A DNA stretch of 64,000 nucleotides from Oscarella lobularis (taxonomy: Eukaryota; Porifera; Homoscleromorpha; Homosclerophorida; Oscarellidae). The DNA lies in contig NC_089178.1 in NCBI RefSeq assembly GCF_947507565.1, forward strand, positions 2,108,001 to 2,172,000, given 5' to 3'. The position numbers and the translations under genes were made by a program. The notes under the pieces were generated by a model that made no database searches, was not told where the DNA came from, and worked only from the letters and a program-made list of their open reading frames with translations. This document shows, piece after piece, positions 1 through 15,000 of this stretch. The first letter of the stretch is position 1; the number at the start of each line of letters is the position of its first letter.

Positions 1-2771
1 GAGCAGCATTTTTGGCGATAAGGGCGCTTTGTCTTTTGGTTCCATTACCAAGAATGAAATAGTGCGCACTGCCGTCATCGCTCAGCGTTACAAAGTGCTA
101 ACAGTCGTTTTTCGGTCTGGTTTTAACCGGACATTTCTCTCGGTTGGGCTCGGGGGAAGTCTCAATAAGACGATCAAAGTTACCGTAAGATCGTTGGCAC
201 GAAGAGTCGTGGCGCGTCTTTGCATCTTCTCGCTTCTTTTCAGGTTGCCTTGAATTTTACGGTTGATACGTTTACGCCCGCCTCTGGCAAAGACGTCGCG
301 GCATCACTCCAAGAAAGCAATCTGACGTCTACTGTCAGTATTTTGCTATTAAGCGAGATTTATTCCTAGACGTCTTTCTTTTAGAACAAAACAGTTCCGA
401 TTTTGATCCGAAATGGTTCGTTGCCGTACAATTATTGGGAGTTGAATGACTCGTTTGTACCGAAGAAGCTGGACGTCTTCTCCAAGCACGAATACGCGCT
501 TCCTCTTCTAAAGAACGAAAGTCTATTGCCTTCCGACGTTCAGGCGGCTTTGAATTCGGTTCAGACGGAGTTCGACGAAGGCGACTTGACCGAAAAGGGC
601 TACCATAGGAAGAGGGCAAGAATCCTGAAAGACTTCTTTGAGAAAAATGCGTCGATGACGTCGATGATAGTCGGAACGAGTTTGCCTCAGATTTTCACCA
701 CGACGACGACGACGCATAGAAATCTGTCCGAGAAAAGTTTGAGCAAAGACGATGCGGAGATCAAAGCTTCTCCGGAGAAAATATCCCAGAGTAAAGGCGC
801 GAAGAAAGGAGCAGATAAAGCGTCTGTAAAAAAGACTAGAGCAGAGACGGCGAAAACTAAGCAGAAAGAAGGAGTGAAAGGAAGAAAGCTCCTGGCTTTT
901 GATGACGACACAGAAGCAAGGGCTGGAAAGGGCGATCCCGTAGAGAAGGACGCAGCACCAGTGGTAACAGACGAAGACGTTCTCTTGGCTGATTGGATTG
1001 CAAACGCGAAGCAGAAGCAGCTGACACTGGCACAAACGCTGGAGAAGTAAGCAAACACCAAGGAGATTGCCTATACAGTACGTGTATCTCGTCTTTTAGA
1101 GCTCAATTGGACTGGGAAGAAAATCGCAAAGCCCAGTCTCGATTCGGTCGAGGAGCTTTTCCTTGGGAGAAACGAAATTTATTTGATCACCTCGTTGCCG
1201 AAAGCGACGATGACGACGACGACGGAAGCTACGAGACGGACCGAAAAGCGACCGGGCGACGTCTTTTGGACACGTTCGCCGATTCGCTCAATCACGTCAA
1301 TCGGCTCTATAATAAATTCTACGGCTATACGAGTCGCAAGGTGCCAGCTCATATGCCTCACATGATTGATAGAGATGTCATGGAAGAACTGCAGTCAACG
1401 TGAGTCGATACAGATTTTTTTCCTCTGGGTATAATTGCGCGGGGGGCCTTCCTTAGATTTCCAGCGCAGTACGAAGCGACGTCGTCGCACAAGTTGCGCG
1501 CCAAAGACGACATGCAGTTCGCTTTTGCGTACAATTATTTTTTGATGAGCGAAAAGAGACGGTTTAATGTCACTCAAGCGTTCGAACAATTAGACGTCGA
1601 CGAGTCGGGGTGAGTCAAGAATGATGTCAATGGGACGCCGAATTGGACAGGAAATATGCGTTTTAATCGTTTCTAGGATTTTATCGTATAGAGAACTGAG
1701 AACTCTGATGGCGAAAATCTATGACTTGCCTCTGACTACGAAGGTTCGTTTGATCTGTTTGCTGACACTGCCATTTAAGTAATCAGTCCCTTTAGAATCT
1801 TCACGACTTTGACAGCATATTTGGCAACTGTTCTAGAAATGCTAACTACACCGTTCCCACTGTCAGTGCTCTAGACCTGGAGTACAATTACGATGACGAA
1901 CTGGTAGCCACAAAATTGCGATTTTATTTAGGGCCAATGCGTCGCCTCTTTTTTCTGTTTGCATAGCCCCTGATAACGCTCGATCTGTTTCAGCAATGCA
2001 AGCCAATTATTGACTTGCTAAACAAGAGCAAGGACAGCGAAACAAAATATAAGTAAAGTGCTCTTCTCACTAAATATTTTTCTCCATAAGACCGTTTCAC
2101 AGATTTCAAGTACTTGGCGAAGACGACATTGCATTTAAAATGATTTCGGAGAACGTGACGAAAAGCGTTCAGAAGTTAGACACCATTCGCAAGGATACCA
2201 GGTTGATTGGCTCTTTCCTTTGACACTTTTCCTCTCTTACCTAAATTTAAATTTAGGAAGTTTATATGTGTCAATGACAATGTTGACCACAGCAAAGCCA
2301 GCGCTAAAATAGTGTGCAAGTGCCTTCCTGCATCGAGGCTGTGCTTAGTGTGCGTTTTATAGGTTGTTGCCTTGCTACGCGACTTTTACGAGTCGTTTTT
2401 CCCGAAGCCGTCACAGTTTGAATTGCCTGCAGAGTACAGAAACCGCTTTTTACATGTCGACGAGCTAAACGAATGGCAAGTGTTGCGTCGCCTCTACATG
2501 GTATAATATACCTAACTGTCTTTTGGTTTCTTTTTTTAGGAGACGACAGCAGGAAGTCATAAGATTTTGGGTTCATGTGGCCTTTGTTGTTCTGCTTTTG
2601 CTCAGTTTGGGCTCGTTCTTCATTGGTCAGGTAAGCAGACACACGGCCGAGTTTGCAGACAGCAGTTCCTAAAGTTTATTCATTTTTTAGCTTAGGCAAT
2701 TAAAACGCAAAATAGTCAACTTTATTACTCGACTAAAAGGAAACCGGCAAACAAGATCTATTGTAGTTTAA
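1..2771 (+). CDS. GNPTAB: GlcNAc-1-phosphotransferase alpha/beta subunit precursor, 3' part
   Basis: This is the C-terminal portion of the Golgi enzyme that starts the mannose-6-phosphate tag on lysosomal hydrolases; the gene begins before the window. Visible exons include about 2-186, 245-340, 385-1047, 1100-1400 and 1456-1609, with further short exons to the TAA at 2769-2771. Recognisable blocks are a PWEK motif (about 1165), a Stealth CR3 block with [12 protein letters not shown] (about 1335-1370), an EF-hand-like DVDESG loop split by the intron at 1610, and a Stealth CR4 block around VNDNVDHS (about 2270). Next come [16 protein letters not shown] and a hydrophobic segment near 2570-2630, then a short basic tail. 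This order matches animal GNPTAB closely. The basic, low-complexity stretch at 700-960 corresponds to the variable spacer before CR3. Family and domain knowledge is from memory; exon ends are inferred. Confidence 0.93.
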
Positions 2772-3903
2772 CAAGAGCGTTTTATTTGACAGCGTTAGGT
2801 GTGAGTGCCTCGCTTCTCATTTGCAAATTGCAAGCTGAAACGCGCGCTTTCTACATCACGTGACAGGCTTTTACAACGGCCCGTTGATCGCCACAAAAGA
2901 AAGGAAAGAACTCAGGTACTCCGCTTTTCAGTCGAGTAGAGGTATAAGAAACGTTCTTGATACCTTTCGCGGCCACGAAGTGGCGGAAAGCGGTGTTTTG
3001 GGCGTGTATTCTTCGAAGAAGTAAAAGGCAGGGGCCTAAAGCGGGGTCTGGGTAAGCGAAGTGTTCAGAACAACACTAATCTATCGTTTGGGGCGTCTTT
3101 CGTTACGTTGCGCTGTTTTTTCACATAGGCCATGGTATGTTTGGTGACTTGTATATAACAGTGCAGATACTTTGAGTGGAGACGAAGAGGTAGACCGCGG
3201 TCCCAACGTCCTCGGCAGGACGGGTTGGTCCAACTGCGGGACCACGAGGACTTGCAACTTCCTCATAGTTGCAGTCTTCTAAACTGCCTGTATGCCTCCT
3301 CTTGGTATGAGGCCATAACGTCTAAAAGGCCAACGTCTCCTGGGCAGGCCTACATCAACTGCTGAAGTGGTTGTGCGGCCCCGAGAAGGAAAACTGCCCA
3401 CTCGCGGCGTGCATCTCCTATTTGAGGCTACCATTCTTATTGGTAGTCTCTCCAGGAGAACGACGCCAACAGCAAAAATGTGCCTGCAAGCGTCTTCTTG
3501 ATTTATTTGCAGGCATATACAGCCAAAAGATTGACGTGAATCCTGGATCAAAACGAGGACATAAAGATGGCAGGTACGCATAGAACGTTTTGTCTATTAG
3601 ATATGCACTAATGTTTGTTGATAGGGCTTTGGGGTCCTGAGCATGACCCCATCGTTAAAAACTGCTTCGGGGTCCTGGGCAAGACCCCGTCAACAAAAAC
3701 TGCCCGCGAAAGAAGAAGGGGGAGGTCTTTGTTTTTTCGTTTTTATTTCAATAAAATGTCTATACTCTACCCTTTTCTCCATGGCGGCGGCAGCGCACGC
3801 GGGGTGCACCACCCCGCCGTTGCCCTAAAACGAACCTACATCTAACCTACCTACCGCGAGTTACGGAGCACAGGCGTGTAAGTCATGTTATGCGCCTCTA
3901 CTA
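2772..3903. other. Intergenic stretch, no confident gene
   Basis: This 1.1 kb lies between the 3' end of GNPTAB and the 3' end of RIC1, which converge on it. Both strands carry short open frames, the longest about 100 codons on minus at 3279-3581. None resembles a known family or has convincing exon structure. A good splice donor (GGCAG|GTACGC, about 3573) and an AATAAA at 3750-3755 suggest a plus-strand transcript could end here, either a long GNPTAB 3' UTR or a separate non-coding RNA. Two tandem hairpins lie at 3631-3688. Confidence 0.5.
3631..3704 (+). repeat. Two tandem copies of a hairpin-forming unit
   Basis: Two imperfect copies of a roughly 35-38 bp unit each start with a perfect 6-bp hairpin, GGGGTC and GACCCC around an 8-nt loop (3631-3650 and 3669-3688). 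Each is followed by a similar A-rich segment ending in AAAAACTGC. The stems are identical while loops and tails differ, so base pairing may be what is kept. The units lie about 60 bp upstream of an AATAAA at 3750. They do not match the histone 3' stem-loop. Confidence 0.6.
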
Positions 3904-6900
3904 CTAGCTGACTGTACAATTCTGATTGTCACTTGACTCATTATCTGCATCGGGGGCGACGAGGGGAAATTGCCGCGCGGGACTGTGCTGGGCGGCAGAT
4001 GGACTAACAGCCTCGGCAACGTCGAGTCCACCCAACGATGCCGAATCCGACTTGCTTCGTTGAATTTTCGGCGAGACGCTTCCCGCAGCTCCGTCATCTT
4101 CATTTTCGGACTCCGTCCCTTTTACCTGCACCGCCGCCATCTCCGTTGACAAGAGCTGGCAGGCCTCACGCAAACTCTCGAGAATCCAAACGTAGCCGGG
4201 ACTACATTTTAGAAATTGAACACTGCCAAGAAATTGGCATAATTAAAAACGCGTCGTCACCTCGCATTCTTCGCCCAATTGGTGAGATCACCGATTCCAG
4301 TCAAAATTCGCAATTTGTTGTCGGCAGACATGTCCGCGTCGTTACAAACAGCGCGAACAGTCGACTGGGCAGATTCAACGTTCTGCAGGACAATAGCCAA
4401 GAGGAGACTCCACTCGTAGCACCGCGCACTGCCCATAATTTCCAAGAAATACCTTCACAGACACTCGTATCAGAAACTGAGTCTCTTGAGTGTCATACGT
4501 CATGTACCTCAATTCTTGCTCTGATTTCCTAGGCCCTTTGACCGTGAGTGGTTGCATGGGTGGCTCCAAATCGTCCGCGTCCCAGTAATAACTTGACATC
4601 GCTTCGGGGTCCTGAAATTCTTCGTCGACGCTGAACGAATCTCCCCCGCCGCCGCCGCCGCCGCCGTCGGCAAATTCTCCTACGTAGGAAAAATTTAATA
4701 TGAATTCCGTCATCTACAGAGATGCATACTTACCAACTTGGGAGGACGACGGCTGAACTCTTTCCTCAGACATTGCCGGAGTGACGATTTGCGATCCGGA
4801 AAAACCAACCGTCCGACTCACTTCACTACGATTCGAACCTAAAAATTACTCGTTCTCGCAACAGCTGGATCTTGATGCTGTAACAAACCGGTTGACGCTT
4901 GGGAAGAGGCGTCGGCAGATCGATAGGAACTGGGAGGCATCTGGCTGACTGAGAGAACGTAACGAAAAAACCGCTCGAAACGTTGGACTAAAACTCACTT
5001 GGCCAGGGCCAGTCCATCAATTTGTGTAAGCTAGATAAGGCCCGAGTAAAGCCATCTATTTGAGCAGCTCGATTTCTGAGATAATAATAATAATGATAAT
5101 CAATCACCACGCGCTTATGTGCAAACTTTTTTACCGTTCTTTGCTGAGCCAGGCAGTCAAAGGAAAATCCAACGTAGCGGCAAAAGTTCCCAATTTTCTC
5201 AACTGCCATCCTTGCAAAAGTTTTCTCGCATGACGACACAGAATAGTGTCAATAAAAAACTGCAGAGAAACGTATAACTAAACGAAGACGATTCGATGCT
5301 TCTTCCTCTCGCACTTACGTCCTCTTTAGGTATGTCGAGATTAGCGAGAAATTGCGGCCTTCGAATGATGTGACCCGCGTCGTCAATGTAGTCTGCTTTC
5401 AAGCTGACAACGCTGGTCTGGCTGCCTGTTCTCTCGATCTCCTTCTCCAAAGCCAATTCCAATCGATCGACGATAGGAAACGGAGGCGCCGACTGAGGAA
5501 CAAACACGGGCGAATCCAAAGGATCGCCAGAGCCTAAGAGTCAGACAAGAAGACGCGTGGGGAAACGAAATCGAAAATCAGTTTGCTCTACCCACCTATG
5601 GTTCTCAAAAAACGAACCAGATCTCGACACAACTACAAACCTTATTAGTTTATAGAGTTCAATTTTGAAGAAAAAAAAACGTACCTCCCACATGCAGTTT
5701 TCCAGCGCTGAGTCGAGAAGACGAGTCGCATACTGTCGACTGACGGCGGGCGGCTCGAGATTTTGTATGATAATGAGGTACGTGGCTGCCGTCTCTAATT
5801 TATTGGTGGCCAAGCATTTCTGCGAGGAAAGAACCATGAAATGTGTTTCTCTTTCGGTTCAGACAAACTTCTAATAAATGATTTGGATTTCCCACGACGT
5901 CGAAGAGATAGTGCCACATAGCTACTTCCGTTTTTCTCGTACAGTGGCCTATTGTCTCCAAATATTGGGGAAACTCTTGAATAAAGGGGACAATTTTTGG
6001 CAGCAAAGCATCTAAAAAGTGGCGATAACATAAAGACGTTCGTTACTAAACTGACGTTACCGGGAAGAGGATGAAGGCCGGACGATAGCGCTTCCTCCTC
6101 GAGAACGTTGTGAAGCATCAATTCCAGTATGTGAGCAAAATATGGCAGAGACTGGCAACTCTGGGCAATCTGAAGAGCGTGAACGCCGAGACTAAAAACA
6201 AATCAGAATGCAAAGCACATAGAAGAAGAAAAAGGAAAAAATAATATTCACTTTCTTCGCAAGAGCTGCTTTAAGATGTGATGAAGAAAGATCTGCGCCT
6301 GAGAGAGATAGTTATGAGTCAAATAAACACTTCTCATTCCCCAGTACTGTTCGTTCAATGGAGCAGAACGGAAGAAGCTGACCGGCGCGAGCTGTTGTCG
6401 TGTCACAGGCAACCCCAACGGCAACGGCTTCCTCAAAGCGAACCACTAAGTTAAGAATACGACGTTCAACGTCCAAAAAAAAGCGGCGTTCTCTTACGCA
6501 ACGGATAGATATCCAAGCTGAACGTAAGCATGATACGCTTTGATAGGAAGCCCGACTGACTGCCGATTTCTTTCGGAAAAAGAGGTAGCCACACCTGAAG
6601 TAGAAACAACTATGAAACTAAGCGTAGTAGGAAATTAAAGTATCAATGACTTTTATTCCGCCGGCTCCGCAGCCAAGCCATAGAGCTTCAAGCAAATAGC
6701 GATGCGTCACTTTGCTCTGCGACGAAGACCAGACATTCTCGACGGACGACGCCAACATGACGGGAGGTCCGTACGGTCCCTAACCACCCAGTTCAATAAA
6801 TAAGTAAACAAATATAAATATTTTAGTAATAAATGTACTCTCTTTCCGCGTTTGTCGACGACAGAGTGATCGCGTTGTAGAAGAAAGAGTTTCCCGGCCA

Positions 6901-9767
6901 CGTTGGCAATGAGAGATTCAGGTAAACCTTTTGTTGGCAAACTCCCTCTGACTGTAAACGTCACAATTAATTAATAATTAATTAATTAATTTTTCGTTCT
7001 CACCCGCTTCGGTTCTAAGTGCTGAAGGAGCGAGAGAAATCAACGAGGATATGTGCGGAATGCAAAGGCCCAGCGAGATTTCGTTCAGCTTCGCCAGAAG
7101 AACAATAACTCCTTTATTTGTCAAACAAATAACTATGCTTCAAGGAGGACATACAATATATGCGCTTACCTTGCGGAGTTTCCTGACGATCCATCGCGTA
7201 CAAATAAACTCGCTTGTCGTTCGTCAAGACCATGAGAGTGTCGCAAAAGACGTTCACCATGGCAACAGGCGAAGACAATTTAATCAGATGAGACATCAAA
7301 TCGTTGTCAAGTTTCGAAGACCGACAATACATCCTCACCTGAAAAAAATATATATAACAATACCAATTAACGACTAAACATCGGCCAACTTCGTCAACGC
7401 TCTCGTCGGCGTTGTAGCATCCGAGCACAATGATGTCTTTCCACCAGGCAATTCCCCCGCGAGAGATCATCTTGCTTTCGTGATTTTCGTTGCCAAAGAG
7501 TTTCCACTTGCGACTGCTGATGGTGCAGTGGGCGAAGCCTCGTCGACCCGAAACGGCGACGTAGCGAGCCGAGTTATCGACAGCTGCGTACTGACAATAA
7601 ATATTTAATTTAGAAGGAACTAAGAGGACAAAATCTTTCTAAGTCCCCTTACTCTGATTGGCCAATTATTTTGGAGATAGTCGAGAGGGATCTACGTGGT
7701 ACATTGCACAAGCGATTTATCATTGAACTCTATTTTATATATACCTGTACAATGATCCACTGTTTGCTGTTTGCCGTCGATAGAGACAAGTGCTCGTTCT
7801 TTCCAGCGTTTGATTTCACGATGCTGTCGGTGGTGTGGAAGAAAATTCTATCCTCGGCGTGCAATAGAACATTTTCGCAATTTGACTAAAGCCGTGCACT
7901 CTTCAGTACACAGAGAGCGAGAGAATAAACCGGGTTTCTACCAAAGTTGGATTGGCAGCTAATGCGCTCTTGGCAAATTGCAGGACAATGATATCGCCTG
8001 TGAAACGAATCTTTGACGCTAATCGAGCGCACGTCCTTTTTCTCACCTTTATCAGCACTTCCGTCTTGCTCGTCTCGACTCAGATCGCAAGCGAGGAAGA
8101 GGTGATACCCTTCGGCACCCCAGCACTTCAAACGCACAATTAACTAATACCGAAAAAACCTGAAGACTCTGCCCGTTCGTACCACAGACTTGGCTATAAT
8201 AGCCTGTGAGAAATCCATCGAGGAAGACGACAGACTAAAAAAAAGAAGGAAATAGTGTATTTGCAGCCAAGGTTCTATGTACATCTGTACCCAAAGTCGC
8301 TGCTCAGGGAGCAGACGAGCAACGCTCCGAACGCGCTCCAAATTGAGTAACCCCCTCGACACCAACCAACAAATAGGGCCAGTCCGTCTGGACTCCACGC
8401 CATGCAGTGGACTGGTCCAGAACGAAGGGAAGCGTCTGAAAGGATAAGAATAATTGAGACGAATTCTTTCTCTTTTTTCTCTTGCCTGGATATTGTTGAG
8501 GTGAGAGTTGCATGGAGTGGGAAAGAAGTAGACTGCCCGTCAAATCGTCCAAAGCAAATAAAACGACTTCGCCACTGCCATTGATGAAATGAATAAATAA
8601 ATAGCAGAAGGGCCATGTGTGCGCGGTTCTCTTTACCTTTCGCATCCAAATGCTATGAGACCAAATCTTTGATTGGCTGCCAGACAATTTGCATTCGACA
8701 CGCCCTTGGCCCATATCCCCTTCACGTTCTGTACATTTTTCGTCATAATTTGAATTGAAATTGTTTTTTTTTTTCGAAAAAAACTCACTCCAGCATCCAA
8801 AACAGATGAATTGCTCGTCAATAGTCCACCTCGTCCATCGTTTAGCACAAATGCATAGCCGCCTAATTTGGGACAATGTTCCAGAGCAGCCAAAAACAAC
8901 CCAGGAGACCCCGACAAAGGAACGGCTGCACACATACACACCAACAATGAGTCCATTAGAGAAGGCAAACGTTTCATTGATCTTTACCTCTCACTCTCTG
9001 AGGATCTGCTGTAAAGGGTATGGCCTGAACTTGAATCGATAGCTGCCCGTCGATGAGACCGTCCCATCTGACTCGGCATAGCATTCCGTTGCCCGTAGCA
9101 ACAACAAGTTCTTCTCGGCGAGACGCCACACTAGAAAGACCGCCTATAAATAAAATTTCAAATTTTAATTGAATATTTTTACCACGAAATTCCGCCCATA
9201 AGAGGAACGATGCAGGTCTGTTCCAACGTCACTTCGGGAATGCCTTCTATGGCTGGAGTGTGCTCAGTGATTTTCGCTCCACTGAAGAAAATGAAAATAT
9301 GTAACATGCTCCCCCCCAAAAAAAATCAGTCATACCGAACGGGTCGAGAGACAAATATTTCTTTGTCTTGCAACTGAAGTTTGTAAAAGATGACTCGGCT
9401 TTTTGTCGTCTAGCATAGCAAATAAAAAAAAATTGGAAAAATTCGTCGACGCTGTACTGTACCAGCAAGGCGAGCATGAATCCGTCCGGTTTCCATGCTG
9501 CATCGACGTTCTGGCCGTCTTCCTTGATTGCCTCTTCTCCTCGGATGTAGCTTACGAGTGCCGCGTGAGGCTAGAAGGAAAACGATCGATTATTCCCGAG
9601 AGCGAGAGGGCGTCGCGAATACTTACGTTGTAGTACCACACGCTAAGACCTCGTTCGTGGATAACGGCGAAGAAGGAACGATCTTTGGAGACTCGGATGC
9701 ATATGAGACGTCCTTTGCCTTCTTCCCGATCGTTTAGGATCTTCGGAAAGCCGAGAGGAAAATACAT
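3904..9767 (-). CDS. RIC1: RIC1, partner subunit of the RAB6A guanine-exchange complex
   Basis: RIC1 with RGP1 forms the exchange factor that activates RAB6 at the Golgi for retrograde transport. The ATG is at 9767; residues after it (MYFPLGFPK, then FFAVI..GLSVWY) match the conserved RIC1 N terminus, which starts a WD-type beta-propeller. The C-terminal RIC1 domain is seen in LHNVLEEEA (about 6100), [15 protein letters not shown] (about 5980) and [14 protein letters not shown] (about 5770). Many short introns interrupt it. A run of about eight glycines encoded by CCG/GCC repeats lies near 4640-4670, and a serine/acid-rich tail ends at TAG 3904-3906. Only 197 bp separates its ATG from the divergent carrier gene, so they probably share a promoter. 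A larger intron near 7590-7760 is AT-rich. Confidence 0.93.
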
Positions 9768-9964
9768 GGCCAAACCTAAGCGTCGTTAGTTTTCCGTAAG
9801 ACGTGTTTACTTGCAAGAAAATAGAATTCCTGACCTCTGCTCTTCCCTCGGCGTTACAAGAAGTGTCGTAACAAGTCGTAACAGGCCGCTCTGGCGTACG
9901 CTAAAGCGGCGACAAAAAGGAAGTGTTCGTCAAGTCGGAGAGATGACGACGATACGAGGAGAAG
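9768..9964. promoter_or_regulatory. Putative bidirectional promoter between RIC1 and the SLC25A24-like gene
   Basis: The two start codons point away from each other across 197 bp with no room for another gene. I see no TATA box. The role is inferred from the head-to-head layout. Confidence 0.5.
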
Positions 9965-11855
<1,891 letters not shown>

Positions 11856-12093
11856 AGTTTTGTCTTTGCACCTGTCACCAACGTAAATTATTAACAACAA
11901 ATAGCACGTTCGATTTTTGTAGCAAAAGTCTTGTGCAATTGAAGTCTTTATAGCGTTCAATAAAGGCCTGATGATCTGTCCAGCTCTAGTGACGCGCTAC
12001 TTAACATACTTCGTGATTGATTCGCCGCTCGTCTCGTCTCCCTTTTGACGCGACTCAAAGCCAATTCCAAATCGTCCACCTATACACAAGACT

Positions 12094-15000
12094 TCAGTCA
12101 AATATCATCAATTCATTATTTGAACAACTAACGAAAACGTCGCGCGATTGACGGACAGGAGAAATCGTTCGACGAGGCACTGCCCTTACTCGGCTTCTGC
12201 AATAGATAATTGAGAATATTATATCTAGCACGGTATCCTTTTGCGCAACTTGCCTCCGTCGCCTATAGAGAACGTGCACGTCATCGTCTGCATCTCCGTA
12301 ATCATCGTCGTCCTCCAGTACATACCGCGGCTTTGATTGCCTTATCACCCTGGGCTCCCTGTCTTCTTCCAACACGTATGCTGATTTTGATCGTCTCGTT
12401 CGCGGGTGACGATCATAGTCGTCGTCGTCATCAAAGCGATACGTAGAAGTGCGCGGCTTTCTTCTATACACGTACACCGGCGACGGCGGCGACGGCGGCG
12501 ACTCCAAATCGCGTTCAATGACCACTACGGCGGGACTTCGTTCTTTCCGACGCGGACGGCGTCTTAATACAATTGATTCTCTCTCGTCGTCCGAATCGGT
12601 CGGAGACGGATCGGCGACGTAGACGCGAGGCGTAGATGACGCCTTTGGCTTTCGCGTCTGAAGAATAGACGACGGTTCGTCGACGACGTCTTCGTCGCGA
12701 CCGTTCCCCTCCTCTTCGTCTTCGTCTAGGTAAATTCGCACTGGACGTCTCGGTTTTGATTTCTTTTTCAGACGTATGACTTCGACGGGTTCCTCTTTTG
12801 CTCTCTCGTGAAGAAAACTCTCCGGTGTTTGGCATTTTTTGCTGTGGCTCGTCTGATGACGATGACGCTGTCCCGTCTCATTGGCAAACGAATTTCCGCA
12901 GTGAGGACACTCAAGCGAAGAATCGCCTTCTCGACTTGACGACGTCGTCAACGACGAAATTTCACTAGAATCCGTAGCGAAATCCTCGCGCGGACGAGTC
13001 GCAGTCGTCGATTTCCACTTGGGCGGCGTTTGAGACGACTGACTGAAGAGCTTCTTTGCGACGGGAGTCGTACGTTGACGTCGCCTCGCGCTCCGATCCG
13101 ACTCGCTCTCGGAACTCAATCGATATGACTTCGCTTCTCGATGATGGTGATATTGATTCTTCTTCTCGTCAATCCGCTGCGCGTCGCCTGCGCTATCGTC
13201 GTCGTCGACGCCGTCATCGGAGGGAATCTCCAGCGGCTGCGGCGGTCTCACGTAGCCGTCGCGACGCCTCCGACGCCGTCGCTCGTCACCGTCGTCAGAA
13301 CTAGTCAAAGGCGCGGGTTCTTGCTTCAGGGAACGATGAAATGACGATTCGGACAAGCGCTCTCTCGGCGAGTCACGAACAGACAGTTCACCGTCGTCTT
13401 CTTTGATCGTCTGCGTTGCCAACGACGCCCTTGGCGGAGGTTGAGCTGCCGAGACGCCGTTGCCGTTTCGACCGTCCAGCAATTGTTCTCGCAATCGTCG
13501 CACTTCTTCGCGAAGGCTATCGACGGCACTCGTATCCGGCACCGCGCCGGGATTATAGGGAAAGTAATAGGATGGTTGAAGCGGAGGCCGATGGGAAAGG
13601 GACGATTGGACTTCGGGCTCTTCTTCAATTTGAGAAACGCTCGACTGCGGAGAAGAGGTCAAAGGCGGCTGTTGACCCACGCCAGGATGAGAATTCGGCG
13701 GCGCCATCGAGCCGAGATACCCGCTATCTCGATCAAACGAATCGCCCGGCAATTGATTCCTTTTGCCTTTTTTTGCAACGACACGTGGTATCCTTGACGA
13801 CCTTGCTTCGGTTGGAATGTTCGCTTGCACGGATCTCGATTCGACGGGCTTATTGGCGATTGGTTGACTGTCGCTGGTATCGTTGATGTGAATTAAGGAA
13901 CGTCGACGGAGCTCGTCGTCGGAAATAAATCCGGGTCGCGTCTTTCGTTGTTGCCGCTTCTGATGAGACGACGACGACGACGAAGAACCGTCGTTGGAAT
14001 GAGATTTTTGATGAGTCGGCGGCGTTCGCTTTGAACGCTTCTGTTTCGGCGTTGAAGACGACGACGACGACGACGACGACGACGTCGTTTTGGCATTAAA
14101 TCGTGGAATGTGACTGCGATTGTTGGACTGCGACGGCGCCGGAGACGAGGACGAGGAGGACGTGGCTTGCTGCTGCTGCTGGAGTCCAAGCGTCGTTAGC
14201 GGCGGCGTTTCGCCGCTACTAACAGGGGCTATCAACGACGAGAGATATTCGCCGGGAAGGCCTTGGGATGCTTGCGTGCCTATTTCAGCGGAGTGATTCG
14301 AGAGAAGTTGTCGAGAGGGGTCGGCCGGATAGGAACCGTCTCCTCCGGTGTCACTATTAATTAAATACCAATTCAATTTTGCAGTCTGAAATGACGATGT
14401 ACAGTATTTACGTTGGCGTTTCGTGGGCTATTCTCTCTTCGTCCAGTTGAAATTGAAGCTGTTCCATTGCCTGAGAAAAAAAGAAAGCAGAAATTATCGT
14501 AGGGAAAAAAAAAGACAAATTTCGGATCATAACCTCTTTTAGTTGCCTGATTTCGGTTGCCATATCAAGCGACGGATTCATTTTCTGTTGCCCTTCAAGT
14601 TCAGTAAGTCTGAGAGAGGGAGAGGGAGAGAAGAAATGCGTAACACGTCAATATCTTTAATTAAAAAGCATTCTCACTTATTCATTAGATCAGACATTGT
14701 CGGTCCTTCTTCGCGTTCTTCCAGAGGACCCGCTACTTCAGCCGCGTCATCAGACCTTCGTTTCTGCCATTTCAACTGAGCATTGACCGCATCCTGCGTC
14801 TCAGCCATCATCAATTTCAAATGCTCCAATTCGTCGCGTAGATGATCAACATTAGCCGGCTCTCCAATTCTGAAAAAAAAACCCACCCCACTAATTATTA
14901 GATATTAGCCTAGTGATGATCTCACCCTTTTGTTTGACTCAATTTCGCCTGCGTCTCCTTCGTCTTCGTCACGTTGCCCTCGAGCCGCTTCACCTCCTTT

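Noticed and set aside
523-1061. Minus-strand open frames opposite GNPTAB exons
   Set aside because: They are shadows of the Lys/Glu/Asp-rich spacer read in reverse; the plus strand has clear homology.
3371-3583. 2A-like ribosome-skipping peptide (…KIDVNPGSKRG) suggesting a retroelement
   Set aside because: The motif lacks the essential Glu and the final proline of D-x-E-x-N-P-G-P, and no retroelement protein domains are near.
4605-4620. Third copy of the GGGGTCCTG hairpin unit in a RIC1 exon
   Set aside because: Only one half of the stem is present (GCTTCGGGGTCCTG); it encodes a conserved-looking acidic segment and cannot fold like the intergenic units.
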